Positions 16,867 through 26,581 of a stretch of DNA of 64,000 bases are shown one piece after another. The position numbers were made by a program, and so were the translations under genes. The DNA lies in contig OY762275.1 in the NCBI GenBank assembly GCA_963665505.1, positions 682,001 to 746,000 on the forward strand, in the 5' to 3' direction. The number at the start of each line of letters is the position of its first letter. Within the stretch, counting starts at the first letter, position 1. The notes below the pieces were generated by a model. The model worked only from the letters and a program-made list of their open reading frames with translations. It made no database searches and was not told the DNA's origin. Source of the stretch: QANA01 sp963665505. Lineage in GTDB: Bacteria; Bacillota; Clostridia; Christensenellales; Christensenellaceae.

Positions 16867-17988
16867 ATGGGCAACATCACACAGAATAGGCGGGAAGCTC
16901 CAAGAAATAAGAGACATAGCAAGAAACAAAGGGTCTGGAAGATCGTTTTGATAAGTCTTGTAAGCATCGTTGTTTTGCTGGCGGTTTTTTTGGTTTTTCA
17001 TATAAACCGGCTGCTGAACCTGATCAACTATGACGAGGGCACCAGCGCGCCCGAAACGGTATCGGCCGATGGGAACGTCCAGGACGAAGGGGACGAGACG
17101 GACAGCCTTTCCGAAGATTCCGACCAGACGGAAATAGACGACCTGGAAGCGCAGATTCTGGAAAACATACAGAGCCAGAGCACGGACATCGTATATGACG
17201 ACGACGTGTTCAATATCCTGTTGATCGGCAGCGACGGCCGTACCACCGGTACTGCGAGCCGTTCGGATTCGATGATCCTGATCTCCATCAATAAAAAGAC
17301 GGAAAAGATCGTCATGACTTCACTGATGCGCGACATCTACCTCAGCATATCGGGGTACGAAAACAACCGGCTGAATGCGGCGTTCGCTTTTGGCGGCGCC
17401 AGCCTCTTGCTGGAAACGATACGAAAAAACTTTGAGATCCCGGTCGACAAATACGTATGGGTGGATTTCTTTGATTTTATTGACATCATCGATATGATGG
17501 GCGGGATAACCCTGGATGTGAGTGATGCCGAAGCCAAATCGATGAACGGATATATCCACGAGATCAATGAACTGATTGGGGAAGACCCACAGGACGGCAA
17601 ACTGTCCGAAGGCGGGGAGAACCTGCTGCTCGACGGAAAGCAGGCGCTTGCCTATGCCCGGATACGCTATGTGGGCAACAGCGATTTCAAACGCACGGAA
17701 CGGCAGCGTATCGTTCTTGGCAAATTGGTAGACAAATTGTACGACCAAAGCGTCATCGAACTGTACGAGATCCTGGACGATCTGTTGCCCAATGTGACGA
17801 CCAACCTCACTAAGGGAGAGCTTATCTCGCTCCTGCTTTCGGTGCCGACTTATAAAGACTACGAGATGATAGAATACCGGATCCCCTTGGAGGGGACATA
17901 TAGGAGCATGACGATCCGGGGGATGTCGGTCTTGGGGATCGATTTCGATGCAAACAAGCAGGCACTGTATGACACGATCTATCAGTAA
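16867..17988 (+). CDS. LytR-CpsA-Psr (LCP) family transferase
   Basis: A basic N-terminus and one membrane helix (about 24-43) are followed by an acidic linker and the LCP domain: FNILLIGSDGR, SDSMILISIN, MTSLMRDIYL, NRLNAAFAFGG, YARIRYVGNSDFKRTERQR. The Asp and Arg residues that bind the polyprenyl pyrophosphate are present. LCP enzymes transfer lipid-linked glycopolymers to the cell wall, so this one may anchor the local exopolysaccharide. AAAGGAG touches the ATG with no spacing and no other start lies in frame upstream, so initiation may be weak. Confidence 0.9.
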   Translation: MGNITQNRREAPRNKRHSKKQRVWKIVLISLVSIVVLLAVFLVFHINRLLNLINYDEGTSAPETVSADGNVQDEGDETDSLSEDSDQTEIDDLEAQILENIQSQSTDIVYDDDVFNILLIGSDGRTTGTASRSDSMILISINKKTEKIVMTSLMRDIYLSISGYENNRLNAAFAFGGASLLLETIRKNFEIPVDKYVWVDFFDFIDIIDMMGGITLDVSDAEAKSMNGYIHEINELIGEDPQDGKLSEGGENLLLDGKQALAYARIRYVGNSDFKRTERQRIVLGKLVDKLYDQSVIELYEILDDLLPNVTTNLTKGELISLLLSVPTYKDYEMIEYRIPLEGTYRSMTIRGMSVLGIDFDANKQALYDTIYQ

Positions 17989-18135
17989 ATTTCCAATTTT
18001 TTCCTGATTTTATGTGAAAAAATGACGGATTGCCTGCATTTTGAAACGTATATATAATATTTAATGTAAGTATATGGCCAAAAAACAAGGGAAACAAAAA
18101 AAACATAAAAAATTTAAAAAAATTGCAAAAAGGTC

Positions 18136-18164
18136 TTGTATTTGGTGAAAAAAGCTGTTATTAT
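18136..18164 (+). promoter_or_regulatory. Promoter of the HD-GYP transcript
   Basis: TTGTAT (18136-18141), 17-base spacer, TATTAT (18159-18164). The upstream stretch 17989-18135 is AT-rich and holds nothing else recognisable. Confidence 0.75.
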
Positions 18165-18215
18165 ATACTCAATATAAAAACTGTTTATAAAGAAACAGTC
18201 TATTAAAGAAAAAGT

Positions 18216-18317
18216 TTGGCAAAGTCAGTGAAAATTGGCGGCGCAAAGCCATGAGTCTAAAACATGCAAATGTTATGATTGTCAGGTTGCAATATTTATT
18301 GCAACCTGTTTTTTTTC
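18216..18317 (+). ncRNA. Class-I c-di-GMP riboswitch upstream of the HD-GYP gene
   Basis: The aptamer (GGCAAAGUC, GAAA tetraloop stem, GGCGCAAAGCC, GUCUAAA, GCAA-capped stem, UAUGAUUGUCAGGUUGC) is nearly identical to copies 1 and 3 at 15.3-15.8 kb. Its last strand is the left arm of a terminator (CAGGUUGCAAU...AUUGCAACCUG, then U8). The overlap implies that c-di-GMP binding permits readthrough. Confidence 0.93.
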
Positions 18318-18338
18318 AAGCGAAAGGGGACGGCGAGA

Positions 18339-19811
18339 ATGGAAAAGAGCTGGTTCGGTGGGTATAAAAAATCTTCAGCTGATTTTCTTGTAAAACAACT
18401 GACCGAAGATGAAGAGCATGCCCAGGAAAAAATTGCCCTGCTGGAAAGCGAACTGCGCGCATCGAAAGAGAACAAAGAATCTCTTCAGCAAGAGTTGGAA
18501 CAAAAGCAGAAGAGCATTTTTGACCTGACCTTTATGATTGATGAAAAGGAACAGAAGCTGAAGGAATGTGAGCAGAAACATGAAAATGCCGCAAGTACGG
18601 ACGCTTATAATGACGACGCGTGGATCAAAAAAATTGGTCAATTCTATGTGAACGCACAAGAATATGCGGAGAAGCTGCAGAACGAATCCAAGGAAAAAAC
18701 ACTGGACTTGATCGATTATATTTTTGACGAATTGTATAAAACGCAGAAGCAGCTTGAGACAGACCTCCTGCAGTTTGGTAAAAACAAATGCAACCTGAAG
18801 CAGCAGTTAAGCCAGATCCTTGAGACACAGCGGAGCTTGCAGGACCAAGTGGAAAAGATCGGGTATGATCAAGTAAACGTCGCCTCCTTTTTTGAGGATT
18901 TAAAGGCGCTGAAAGATCATGTCAAGAACCAGGTAGAATATGAATATGCGGGAGAGAAAGAAGAAGCGTATCTCCCGGATGCTTCCGTTCCCTCTACATT
19001 GCCGGAAAACGACAAGACCGAAAAAGAACCGGATGTTGACTGGAAAGGGACGTCTGAACCGGCGCCAGAGCCGGCACCGGAACCGCGCAGAGACGATTAT
19101 TGGGAACAGCTGCAAGAATACAGGCGGAAGTCGCAAGACAGACGGCCGGTTCCTATGACACAGGAACAGGAAACGGACACGGCGCCGACGGTATCTGCGC
19201 CGGGGCAACCCCCGGAACAGGTTCCCGAAAAACCGGAACATACCCCCGAAAAAGAGCTTTCCGTAGGGGGCGACTACAGCGAATATTTTTCCGATATCAC
19301 CAAGGAATACGCCAAAAGCCAGCATTCATTGAGAGTGGCGACACTCTGCAAGAAAATGGGCACGGCTTTGGGGCTGCCGCAAGACCAGATGGAAGATCTG
19401 AAGGCCGTCGGCCTGCTGCATGATATCGGCAAGATCGCCATAGATAAAGAGATACTCACTAAAAAGGGCAGACTGACGGACAGCGAATGGAAAGAGATCA
19501 TGCGTCACCCGGAAGTGGGCTACAGGATCCTGAGCATGGTGAACGGCATGTCCAGAGTTGCCGAATATGTGCTGGCGCACCACGAAAGCTGGGACGGCAC
19601 AGGATACCCGAGGGGCCTGAAGGAAAAAGAGATCCCGCTGGCGGCGCGGATATTGAAAATTGCGGATGCTTACGATGCGATGACCAGCGAGAGAAGCTAT
19701 AAGAGAACGCTGAGCGAACAAGACGCGATCGAAGAATTACAGAAAAATGCCGGGACGCAGTTTGACCCGGAACTGGTCGATATCTTCGTCGAAAAAGTTC
19801 TGAAACATTAA
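18339..19811 (+). CDS. HD-GYP domain c-di-GMP phosphodiesterase with coiled-coil N-terminus
   Basis: The ATG at 18339 has AAAGGGGA upstream; the longer frame would start inside the riboswitch. The 490 residues comprise a long charged coiled coil (about 15-210), a Pro/Glu-rich linker (PEPAPEP repeats, about 225-300) and a complete HD-GYP domain from about 313: LLHDIGK (HD at 361-362), HPE, HHESWDGTGYP (413-423), ADAYDAMT. The protein is soluble and lacks a sensory receiver. It should hydrolyse c-di-GMP. Control by a c-di-GMP riboswitch suggests negative feedback on the exopolysaccharide signal. Confidence 0.92.
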   Translation: MEKSWFGGYKKSSADFLVKQLTEDEEHAQEKIALLESELRASKENKESLQQELEQKQKSIFDLTFMIDEKEQKLKECEQKHENAASTDAYNDDAWIKKIGQFYVNAQEYAEKLQNESKEKTLDLIDYIFDELYKTQKQLETDLLQFGKNKCNLKQQLSQILETQRSLQDQVEKIGYDQVNVASFFEDLKALKDHVKNQVEYEYAGEKEEAYLPDASVPSTLPENDKTEKEPDVDWKGTSEPAPEPAPEPRRDDYWEQLQEYRRKSQDRRPVPMTQEQETDTAPTVSAPGQPPEQVPEKPEHTPEKELSVGGDYSEYFSDITKEYAKSQHSLRVATLCKKMGTALGLPQDQMEDLKAVGLLHDIGKIAIDKEILTKKGRLTDSEWKEIMRHPEVGYRILSMVNGMSRVAEYVLAHHESWDGTGYPRGLKEKEIPLAARILKIADAYDAMTSERSYKRTLSEQDAIEELQKNAGTQFDPELVDIFVEKVLKH

Positions 19812-19843
19812 TTACAATACCAAATCCTGGATTGTATATACGG

Positions 19844-19889
19844 AAAAAAGAACGGCCTGCATAGAAACTTGTGCAGGCTGTTCTTTTTT
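19844..19889 (+). terminator. Intrinsic terminator after the HD-GYP gene
   Basis: Arms AAAGAACGGCCTGCA and TGCAGGCTGTTCTTT (one G-T pair) enclose a short loop and are followed by T-rich sequence. The A-tract on the left makes it possibly bidirectional. Confidence 0.85.
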
Positions 19890-19947
19890 ATGGGAAGAAC
19901 GGAAAATTGATGCCCGTGAAGAGATTGTAAACAAAGAAGAAGGGATA

Positions 19948-19999
19948 TTGACTTTTTTGAGGGAAAAGTTTACTCTTTTTATGAGGGAGATGTTCCCTC
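19948..19999 (+). promoter_or_regulatory. Probable promoter and inverted repeat ahead of the first BlaI-like gene
   Basis: TTGACT (19948-19953) and a weak TACTCT (19971-19976) are 17 bases apart. A palindrome GAGGGA-N5-TCCCTC (19983-19999) lies around the expected transcription start and may be an operator. It differs from the ACTACA-type site of the second module. Confidence 0.45.
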
Positions 20000-20026
20000 T
20001 AAAACAAACGTGGGAGGAGCTGGAAT

Positions 20027-20404
20027 ATGAAAGAAGACGATCGCCTTTCAAAATCGGACAGATTGATCATGGAGATCATCTGGAAGCAGGGGGAAACGAC
20101 GAGCAGTGCGATACTAAAAGCGCTCCAAGGAGTGCGGGACTGGTCTAGGCATACGGTCAAGACCTATCTTACCCGCCTGATCGACAAAGGGTTCGTCGGA
20201 ACGAAGCCGGTCAATCAGCGCAAGAACCTGTATTATCCGTTGATTTCCAAAGAAGCGTTCCTGGCGGAAAGCACAAGTGCTTTTTTCCACCGGAACTATG
20301 ACAGCCTATCACATATGGTCGCCGGCCTCTTGAAACGGAAAAACGTATCCGGGCAGGAGCTGGAAGAATTGGAAAAACTCATCAGCGAGTACAAGGAGTC
20401 GTGA
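20027..20404 (+). CDS. BlaI/MecI/CopY-family repressor (module 1)
   Basis: The 125-residue winged-helix protein has the family pattern: LSKSDRLIMEIIWKQGETTSSAI, WSRHTVKTYLTRLIDKGFV, and a C-terminal dimerisation helix. BlaI-type repressors are cleaved or released when the partner M56 membrane protease senses a cell-wall stress ligand. The partner gene follows one base after the stop. GGAGGAGC precedes the ATG. Confidence 0.88.
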   Translation: MKEDDRLSKSDRLIMEIIWKQGETTSSAILKALQGVRDWSRHTVKTYLTRLIDKGFVGTKPVNQRKNLYYPLISKEAFLAESTSAFFHRNYDSLSHMVAGLLKRKNVSGQELEELEKLISEYKES

Positions 20405-20405
20405 A

Positions 20406-22805
20406 ATGAAGCTGATTATGCAGGCGGTTTTTGAAGCCTCATTGTATGCGTCTATCATGATCGTATCGGTTTTGGAGATACGCTCCTTATGGGCGAAACG
20501 GCTGGGCCCGCGCAGTCTGCTGGTTCTATAGGGGCTTGTGCTTGCCCGGCTGGTTTTGCCTGTGACGCTGCCCTTTCCGGTCCACCTGGATAGCCTGTTC
20601 CCCCGGGAAACTGTGCAAGCCGAAGCGGAACAAACAGCAACGGCGGGGACCGCGGACAGCGCCGCCTATTCCATAGAGACGAACAGTGCGGACAGCGCAA
20701 GCGAAGGGCTTTCAAAAGATATTGTTTCAGATACATCTTCTGCCGATACGGAGACGGAAGCGGATGCGCTCGCCTTTTTTGAAACAGCGATGCGGTTGCT
20801 GCAGAGCATAGATATCTGGACGTATTTGTTCATAGCCTGGGCAGGGGGTGCGCTCGCCTTTTTAGGCAAAACTTTGGTCCGGGGACGGCGGTTTTCTCGG
20901 AAAGTGGGGCGCTCCCTAAAAGAAGCACCCAAACTGTGTGCCCTGCTGCAAGAAAACAAGGAGCGGTTGGGTTTAAAAGGGGATATACGCATCGCATGCT
21001 GCGACGGCATCGACATACCCATCACCTATGGCATGTTGCACAGCACGATCTTGCTCCCTTCTACGCTATTGGACACCTTCAGCGACACCAAACTGAAGGG
21101 CATCCTCCTGCATGAGTTATGCCATATCCGGCGGCGGGACATTTTGAAAAGTACGATTTGGTGTATCGCCAAGGCAGTACATTGGTTCAATCCGCTGGTC
21201 TGGGCCGCGTATCAGAAATATTTGGACGATGTCGAAGTAGCCTGCGATACGATGGTCACCCGCTACCTCGATACATCGGAAAAGCGGGTCTATTTGCAAA
21301 GCCTGCTTGACGTTCTGCGGCTGACAGGAAAGAAAATGCAGGCCCCGTTGACGATGTTGTTTGCGAAGAGAAAAAGCGAACTGGGCCGGCGGGTGGAAGC
21401 CATGATAAAACCGGTAAAAAGATCGAACAAGAGGACAGCGGCCGCTATGGTACTGGCATTGATGATGAGCATCGCCTGTTTCACGACGGCTTGCCAGCCG
21501 ACGCCGGAGGAAGAAGCTGTGCAAAATAAAGAGGGGGACGGGCAAGAGCAAATCTATGAAACGGCCTCTTCCGAGGGAGAAGACCTTTCCGGGCAGCACT
21601 TTGTATATGAGAAACAATATGAAGACGGTCCTTTACTGAAGTTAGACTGTGAGATCCTGCAGGCCCAGAGTAAAAACATTCCCGTGCTTTCCATCGCGCT
21701 CAAAGAATTTAAGGCGGATGAATCTATTCAAAAAATCGCGGAAGCATTTGCCGAGGGAGAGCATATCTACAAATCGCAGGGACTCACCAAGCAGCAACTG
21801 GAAAAAATCATTTTGGAATATCAGGAAGAGCGTTACAGGGTGGAAGAGAGGCTGCCCGTAGAGGAAGACGACCCGACCTCCATCGTCCCAGAAAGCGAGC
21901 GGGCGCAGAGGCTGGCAAATCTGGATGCCCTGCTTAGTTACTGTGAGGAACAGTATCAGACGGTGCCCGATTTTGCCTATATTGAGCCGGACTATCAGTT
22001 TGAACAGGACGAGATTGCAGGGACATATCATGCGGCTATGTATTATGAGAGTGACGGGGAGACCATCAGCGTTAGCTTTTCAAATTCGGAGCCAGTCTAT
22101 TTAGGCTCAAGTTTTATCTACAACGCTACACCGCCTTGGTTTGAGGGAGGGGAAGGATTTCCCGCCAATTTATACGCACTGTATCAAAAACCCGAAACAT
22201 TGGAAGGCGACGAGAGATTTGAGGAGGCCAGGGAGGTGGCGGATGAAGCGGTAGCCAAACTGGGCACGGACTACCTGATTTTAGATCTGGTGAGAGAAGA
22301 TGAAGAAGGCTATTACACGCTGGTCTATACACGCCAGTACGGTTCTCTCCATGAGAACTATGTGGAAATTCATCTAGGCAGTTCGATTTTTGCCGACGGG
22401 GCGGAAGTCATCGACCTGTGGGACCCCGAATATTGCAGCGTAAGGGTGGCCGAGGGAGAATTGGTCAGTTTATCCTGGAATAACCCCTCCGTCATCACCG
22501 CTGTGGAAAACGAAAATGTAGCGGTGCTGCCCTGGGAGGAGATCGAAGAAATCTTTAAAAAACAGATGGATTACCTCCTTACCGCCAGCGATTCTTCCGT
22601 TTTTTTCCGACTGGCAGAAGAGGTGAGCATCACCCGAATCGAGTTCGGGCTGGTGAAGCTTCTTAAGAAGGACAGTACAGACGAATACCAATTGGTGCCC
22701 GCGTGGAATTTCTTCGGAGTGAGCGACAATTGGCAAATAGAAAATTGTTTTCTGACCATCAACGCGATCGACGGCAGCGTCATTGACAGGGGGCTGATGT
22801 ATTGA
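20406..22805 (+). pseudogene. M56 (BlaR1-like) membrane metalloprotease with in-frame TAG at codon 42
   Basis: An ATG at 20406, coupled to the repressor stop, opens a frame interrupted by TAG at 20529-20531 (codon 42). The frame then runs on for 757 codons. The stop falls exactly where the paralogue at 23305 has Trp42, and both place the zinc motif HExxH (HELCH here) at residues 236-240, so a TGG-to-TAG change is the simplest reading. A GTG at 20538 might restart translation but would lose the first two membrane helices. The rest is intact: M56 protease (with DVEVACD), a helix ending in CFTTACQPTPEE, and a large external domain ending NAIDGSVIDRGLMY. Confidence 0.75.
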
Positions 22806-22847
22806 GTCTTGCTAGGCGGCGGCAACAAAATGTTCACAAATAGGTTC

Positions 22848-22882
22848 TTGACAACAGTTGCACTTAACACTACACTTGTAGT
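22848..22882 (+). promoter_or_regulatory. Promoter with BlaI-type operator ahead of module 2
   Basis: Consensus TTGACA (22848-22853), 17-base spacer, TACACT (22871-22876). The -10 is overlapped by the palindrome ACTACA-CT-TGTAGT (22869-22882), which resembles the TACA/TGTA dyads of BlaI and MecI. Autorepression of the second module is inferred. Confidence 0.75.
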
Positions 22883-22921
22883 AAACAGCTGTGATATTTA
22901 TAGGTAGAAAAGAGGTTTACT

Positions 22922-23308
22922 ATGAAAAAGTCGCTGACCAAAGCAGAATGGGCCGTGATGTCCGCCTTATGGGAAAAACCCAACCAGACGATTTCTGGCA
23001 TCATAGAGACGATGGAAAACGCGGGCCTGGACTGGAAGTATAACACCTATGCGACCTATCTCAAACGTATGACCGAGAAAGGCCTGGTCCGCTTCAAGAA
23101 GCTGGGCAGGGATAAATTCTATTTTCCCGCGGTGGACAAAAGCGCCTGTATCCTTGCCGAAAGCCGCCGCGTGCTGGAGAAGATAGAGCATCGTGCCGCC
23201 AAGGAATTTTTAGTGTGCATGATCAGGGACGGCGGACTGAGCGCGCAGGACCGGGCGGAACTGCGGGACCTGCTGGATACGCTGAACAAAGAAGGTGATA
23301 CCAAATGA
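22922..23308 (+). CDS. BlaI/MecI/CopY-family repressor (module 2)
   Basis: The 128-residue protein has the family signature: LTKAEWAVMSALWEKPNQTISGII, WKYNTYATYLKRMTEKGLV, with a C-terminal dimerisation part. It is a paralogue of the repressor at 20027. Its stop overlaps the protease gene as ATGA. A palindrome covering the promoter -10 is its likely binding site. Confidence 0.9.
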   Translation: MKKSLTKAEWAVMSALWEKPNQTISGIIETMENAGLDWKYNTYATYLKRMTEKGLVRFKKLGRDKFYFPAVDKSACILAESRRVLEKIEHRAAKEFLVCMIRDGGLSAQDRAELRDLLDTLNKEGDTK

Positions 23309-25749
23309 CGGCTCTGTTGAATGCTCTTTTGGAAGTCACGGTATATGCGGCGGCCCTGTTTGGCGGGACCCTTGCGTTCAAAAAGATTTTCTATAAGCAT
23401 CTTTCCGCCTCGATGCATTACTTGGTATGGACGCTGCTGCTGGCGCGGCTGTTATTGCCGGTCACGATCAACAGCAGCGTGAAATTGTTTGTGATACCGG
23501 AAAAGGAGGAAGCTGCGGCCGCAGAACCGCAGAGCAGCGGAGAAGCCGCCGCGGAACCGGAGACGGGGATTTCTTTCGATACGGAAGCGGCGCTAAGCGA
23601 TTCTTCCTCTTTCACATGGCAACGTGTGCAGAAAACGGTCCCGGGGACGACCACAGGCAGCGCCGGGATAGCGTCCGCCGTGTCTGGCGAATCTGCTTTT
23701 TCCGTGGATTGGCAGGCCGTTTTGGTTTTGGTGTGGGCAGCCGGCGTGCTTTCCTATTTTGGCTATATTTTGTATCTGCACAGGCGCTTTTGGAGAAATC
23801 TCCGCACGCAAAAAACCGATACGCCCCGCTATGTGAAAGAAATCGTGGATGCCTGTAAAAAAGAACTGGGCATCCGGGCGGACATACCGGTCTATGTGCA
23901 GAAAGGCATGATTTCGCCCGCCCTTACGCTTTCGCTGCGGCCCATTCTGCTACTGCCCGCAGGCATGGTGCGCAATATGAGCCGCATGCAGATCGAACTC
24001 AGCATCCGGCACGAACTGACCCACTATAAACGAAAAGATTATTTTGTGAGCCTTTTGCTATTATTTCTGCGGGGAATCTACTGGTTCAACCCGGTTGTAT
24101 GGGCCGCCAGCGCTAAGATAGCGGCCGATATGGAGACCGCCTGCGATGCATGCGTGACGGCGCCGCTGGGAAAAGAACAGAGAAACCTATATATCCATAC
24201 CATCCTCGATCTCGGCAGCAGCCGCTATATGCGCTATGCGCTGGGGATGGGGACGACGAGCGGCAAGAAGCATATGGAGAAGCGGATCCGCGGCATGTTC
24301 CTCCGCAGGAAGAGCCGGCGGTTCGTGCGGGGCGTCGCGTGTCTGTTGGTGCCCGTCCTGCTGGTCGCCTGTTTCACGACAGCTTGCCAGCCGACGCCCG
24401 AGGAAGAAGCCGTTGTACAAAAAGGGGATAATCAGCTGGAAGAAGATATCCAGCAGACAGCATCGGCGACGGACGGAGATACCGGGGAGACGGAAATATG
24501 GACCTATCAAAAAGACTATGATTCGGGACACAGCCTGGTGATCGACGCAGTCGTTTCGAATATCGACAAGACGAATATCCCCGTCCTCTCGGTGGAAGAA
24601 GCCCCGTTTGAAGACGGAGAACAACTGGAGACTATCGTATCCGTGTTCTGCCCGGACGCAACGGTCTATGACCACGGGGCGGGCCTCACGAAATCGGAAG
24701 TGGCGACTATGCTGGTCGCTTATCAGGAAATGCTGTACCAGGCGCAGAACGGAGAGTTGGGCTATGGGTTTGAGCTACCCGAAGCATATAAAGGCCTATC
24801 GATGGAAGAGATCGAAAGTCTATCCGATGTGGAATTGTTGCAGATCAAGATAGAAGAGCTGCAGCAAGATTATCAGGACGCGCCAGACGATTCGGATTTG
24901 GAGGAAGCGACGTACCAGCTTACGTATAAAGGAGGGACGTATCAATCCAACATGAAAGCCGTCACCAACGGGCATGTGACAAGCATCGATTTTGTGAACT
25001 GGAGCACGGACGACAGCATGGCTTCGGGGTCTACTTTCAATCTGAAAGATACCGAATATGCAGGCGACGACAGCGGACTTACGGCTGTGCTCGTCACGCC
25101 GGCGGCGTTATCCGAAGACAAAACGTTCCTGCAGGAAAAGCAGATGGTCGACGGATATGTGAAAGCCATGGGGATCGACTACATGATGCTGGACAGCGTG
25201 AGCAAAGGGGAAGACTACTATCAATATTACTATACACGGACGTACAGCGGGTTACAGGAAACCTATGTGGACAGCTTTATCGGGACGACAGCCTCGGGTG
25301 TGGACGGCGGGGAAATGATGAACCTCTGGAAAGCGGAGTATCTTTTCATAGAGACGCAGAACGGAGAGATCAAACAGGTGTATTGGGCCAACCCCTCCGT
25401 AATTACAGAGGTAGACAACGGGAACGTGCAGGTCCTGCCCTGGGCGGAAATAAAGGAAAAGTTTTTGAAACAGATGGATTATCTGCTTTCCCCCACGTCT
25501 TCGGATGGGGACGGGACGAATACGACCATTTTTATCGGAGAAGCCGAGATCGTGATCGACCGGATCGAACTGGGCCTCACAAAAGTGCTCATGCAGGACA
25601 GCAATGATTATAAATTGATCCCGACATGGAGCTTTATGGGCTATGACAAAAACGAAGTATCCGGCGATGTGCAGGTGGGGGCGGAGATGTGCTATGTGAC
25701 GTTGAACGCGATCGACGGCAGTGTCATCGACAGGGGGCTGATGTATTGA
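23305..25749 (+). CDS. M56 (BlaR1-like) membrane metalloprotease/sensor (module 2)
   Basis: The 814-residue protein has helices at about 7-25 and 37-53, a variable loop, a helix at about 138-158, and the zinc protease core (HELTH 236-240; third ligand in METACD 276-281). A fourth helix ends in CFTTACQPTPEE (about 345). About 460 external residues follow, without a penicillin-binding domain, ending NAIDGSVIDRGLMY. BlaR1-family sensors detect a ligand outside and cleave their repressor inside. This sensor domain differs from beta-lactam sensors, so the ligand is unknown. The ABC-transporter genes start 55 bases downstream. Confidence 0.88.
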   Translation: MTALLNALLEVTVYAAALFGGTLAFKKIFYKHLSASMHYLVWTLLLARLLLPVTINSSVKLFVIPEKEEAAAAEPQSSGEAAAEPETGISFDTEAALSDSSSFTWQRVQKTVPGTTTGSAGIASAVSGESAFSVDWQAVLVLVWAAGVLSYFGYILYLHRRFWRNLRTQKTDTPRYVKEIVDACKKELGIRADIPVYVQKGMISPALTLSLRPILLLPAGMVRNMSRMQIELSIRHELTHYKRKDYFVSLLLLFLRGIYWFNPVVWAASAKIAADMETACDACVTAPLGKEQRNLYIHTILDLGSSRYMRYALGMGTTSGKKHMEKRIRGMFLRRKSRRFVRGVACLLVPVLLVACFTTACQPTPEEEAVVQKGDNQLEEDIQQTASATDGDTGETEIWTYQKDYDSGHSLVIDAVVSNIDKTNIPVLSVEEAPFEDGEQLETIVSVFCPDATVYDHGAGLTKSEVATMLVAYQEMLYQAQNGELGYGFELPEAYKGLSMEEIESLSDVELLQIKIEELQQDYQDAPDDSDLEEATYQLTYKGGTYQSNMKAVTNGHVTSIDFVNWSTDDSMASGSTFNLKDTEYAGDDSGLTAVLVTPAALSEDKTFLQEKQMVDGYVKAMGIDYMMLDSVSKGEDYYQYYYTRTYSGLQETYVDSFIGTTASGVDGGEMMNLWKAEYLFIETQNGEIKQVYWANPSVITEVDNGNVQVLPWAEIKEKFLKQMDYLLSPTSSDGDGTNTTIFIGEAEIVIDRIELGLTKVLMQDSNDYKLIPTWSFMGYDKNEVSGDVQVGAEMCYVTLNAIDGSVIDRGLMY

Positions 25750-25804
25750 GGACGCCGCCGTGTGCAGGACGGCTTTGGCAAGACGGGGGCGTGGATAGAT
25801 TGGT

Positions 25805-26581
25805 ATGAAAAACTATGCGGTTGCAACGGACATAAAACGTGCGCTCACCGGCCGGGGGTTTGTGATCGGGAGCATCGGGGTCGTGTTGGTCCTGTTCCTC
25901 TCTTCGCTTGAGGATATCGTGCAGATGATGCGGATCGTACAGAACGGCAGCGACCTGGCCAACGGCTATCATGCGCAGCTGATGACGGCAGCCCTTTCTT
26001 CCGACTGGGTGACGCTCGCGATCCCGATCCTCTGCAGCCTGCCCTTTACCGCCGCTTTCGTAGACGATGTTAAGACCGGGTTTCTCAAACTGTATGTGCA
26101 TCGCTGCGGCATATGGCCGTATATCCGGGGCAAAGTGATCGCCTGCGCGCTTTCGGGCGGGCTGGCGCTCTTCCTGGGTACGGTAGCGGCGTATGGACTT
26201 TCGGCGCTAATTTTCACCCCGATGGAACTGGCGGCGGGACCGGAAGAAACGGTTTATCCCTATTTCGCACAGTTTCTGCTCAAAGCCGCAGTATTGTTCT
26301 TTTCCGGCGCGTTCTGGTCGCTTGTCGGCTTCACCTTTGCGGCGCTGGCCCAGAGCCGCTATATGGCGTATGCTTCGCCATTCATCTTATATTACCTGCT
26401 GATCATCCTGCATGAACGGTACTGTGAAGCGTTCTATGTACTGTATCCCAAAGAATGGCTGTTCCCCTCGGAAGCGTGGGTACTGGGCAGCTTGGGCGTC
26501 ATCCTACTGCTAGCGGAGCTTTCCGTCATACTGAGTTTCTGTTTCGCAATCGTGGCGCAAAGGAGGATCGCCCGTGGCTAA
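25805..26581 (+). CDS. ABC-2-type permease subunit
   Basis: The 258 residues contain about six hydrophobic helices and no ATPase motif. Position and topology match ABC-2-type export permeases. It overlaps the next permease gene by 8 bases, and an ATPase gene follows, so the three probably form one exporter. It lies directly after the M56 sensor, which suggests induction by the same stress. The substrate is unknown. Confidence 0.75.
   Translation: MKNYAVATDIKRALTGRGFVIGSIGVVLVLFLSSLEDIVQMMRIVQNGSDLANGYHAQLMTAALSSDWVTLAIPILCSLPFTAAFVDDVKTGFLKLYVHRCGIWPYIRGKVIACALSGGLALFLGTVAAYGLSALIFTPMELAAGPEETVYPYFAQFLLKAAVLFFSGAFWSLVGFTFAALAQSRYMAYASPFILYYLLIILHERYCEAFYVLYPKEWLFPSEAWVLGSLGVILLLAELSVILSFCFAIVAQRRIARG

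Noticed and set aside
18279..18338. Longer N-terminus for the HD-GYP protein
   Set aside because: It would start at TTG within the aptamer and cross the terminator. ATG 18339 has a proper ribosome site.
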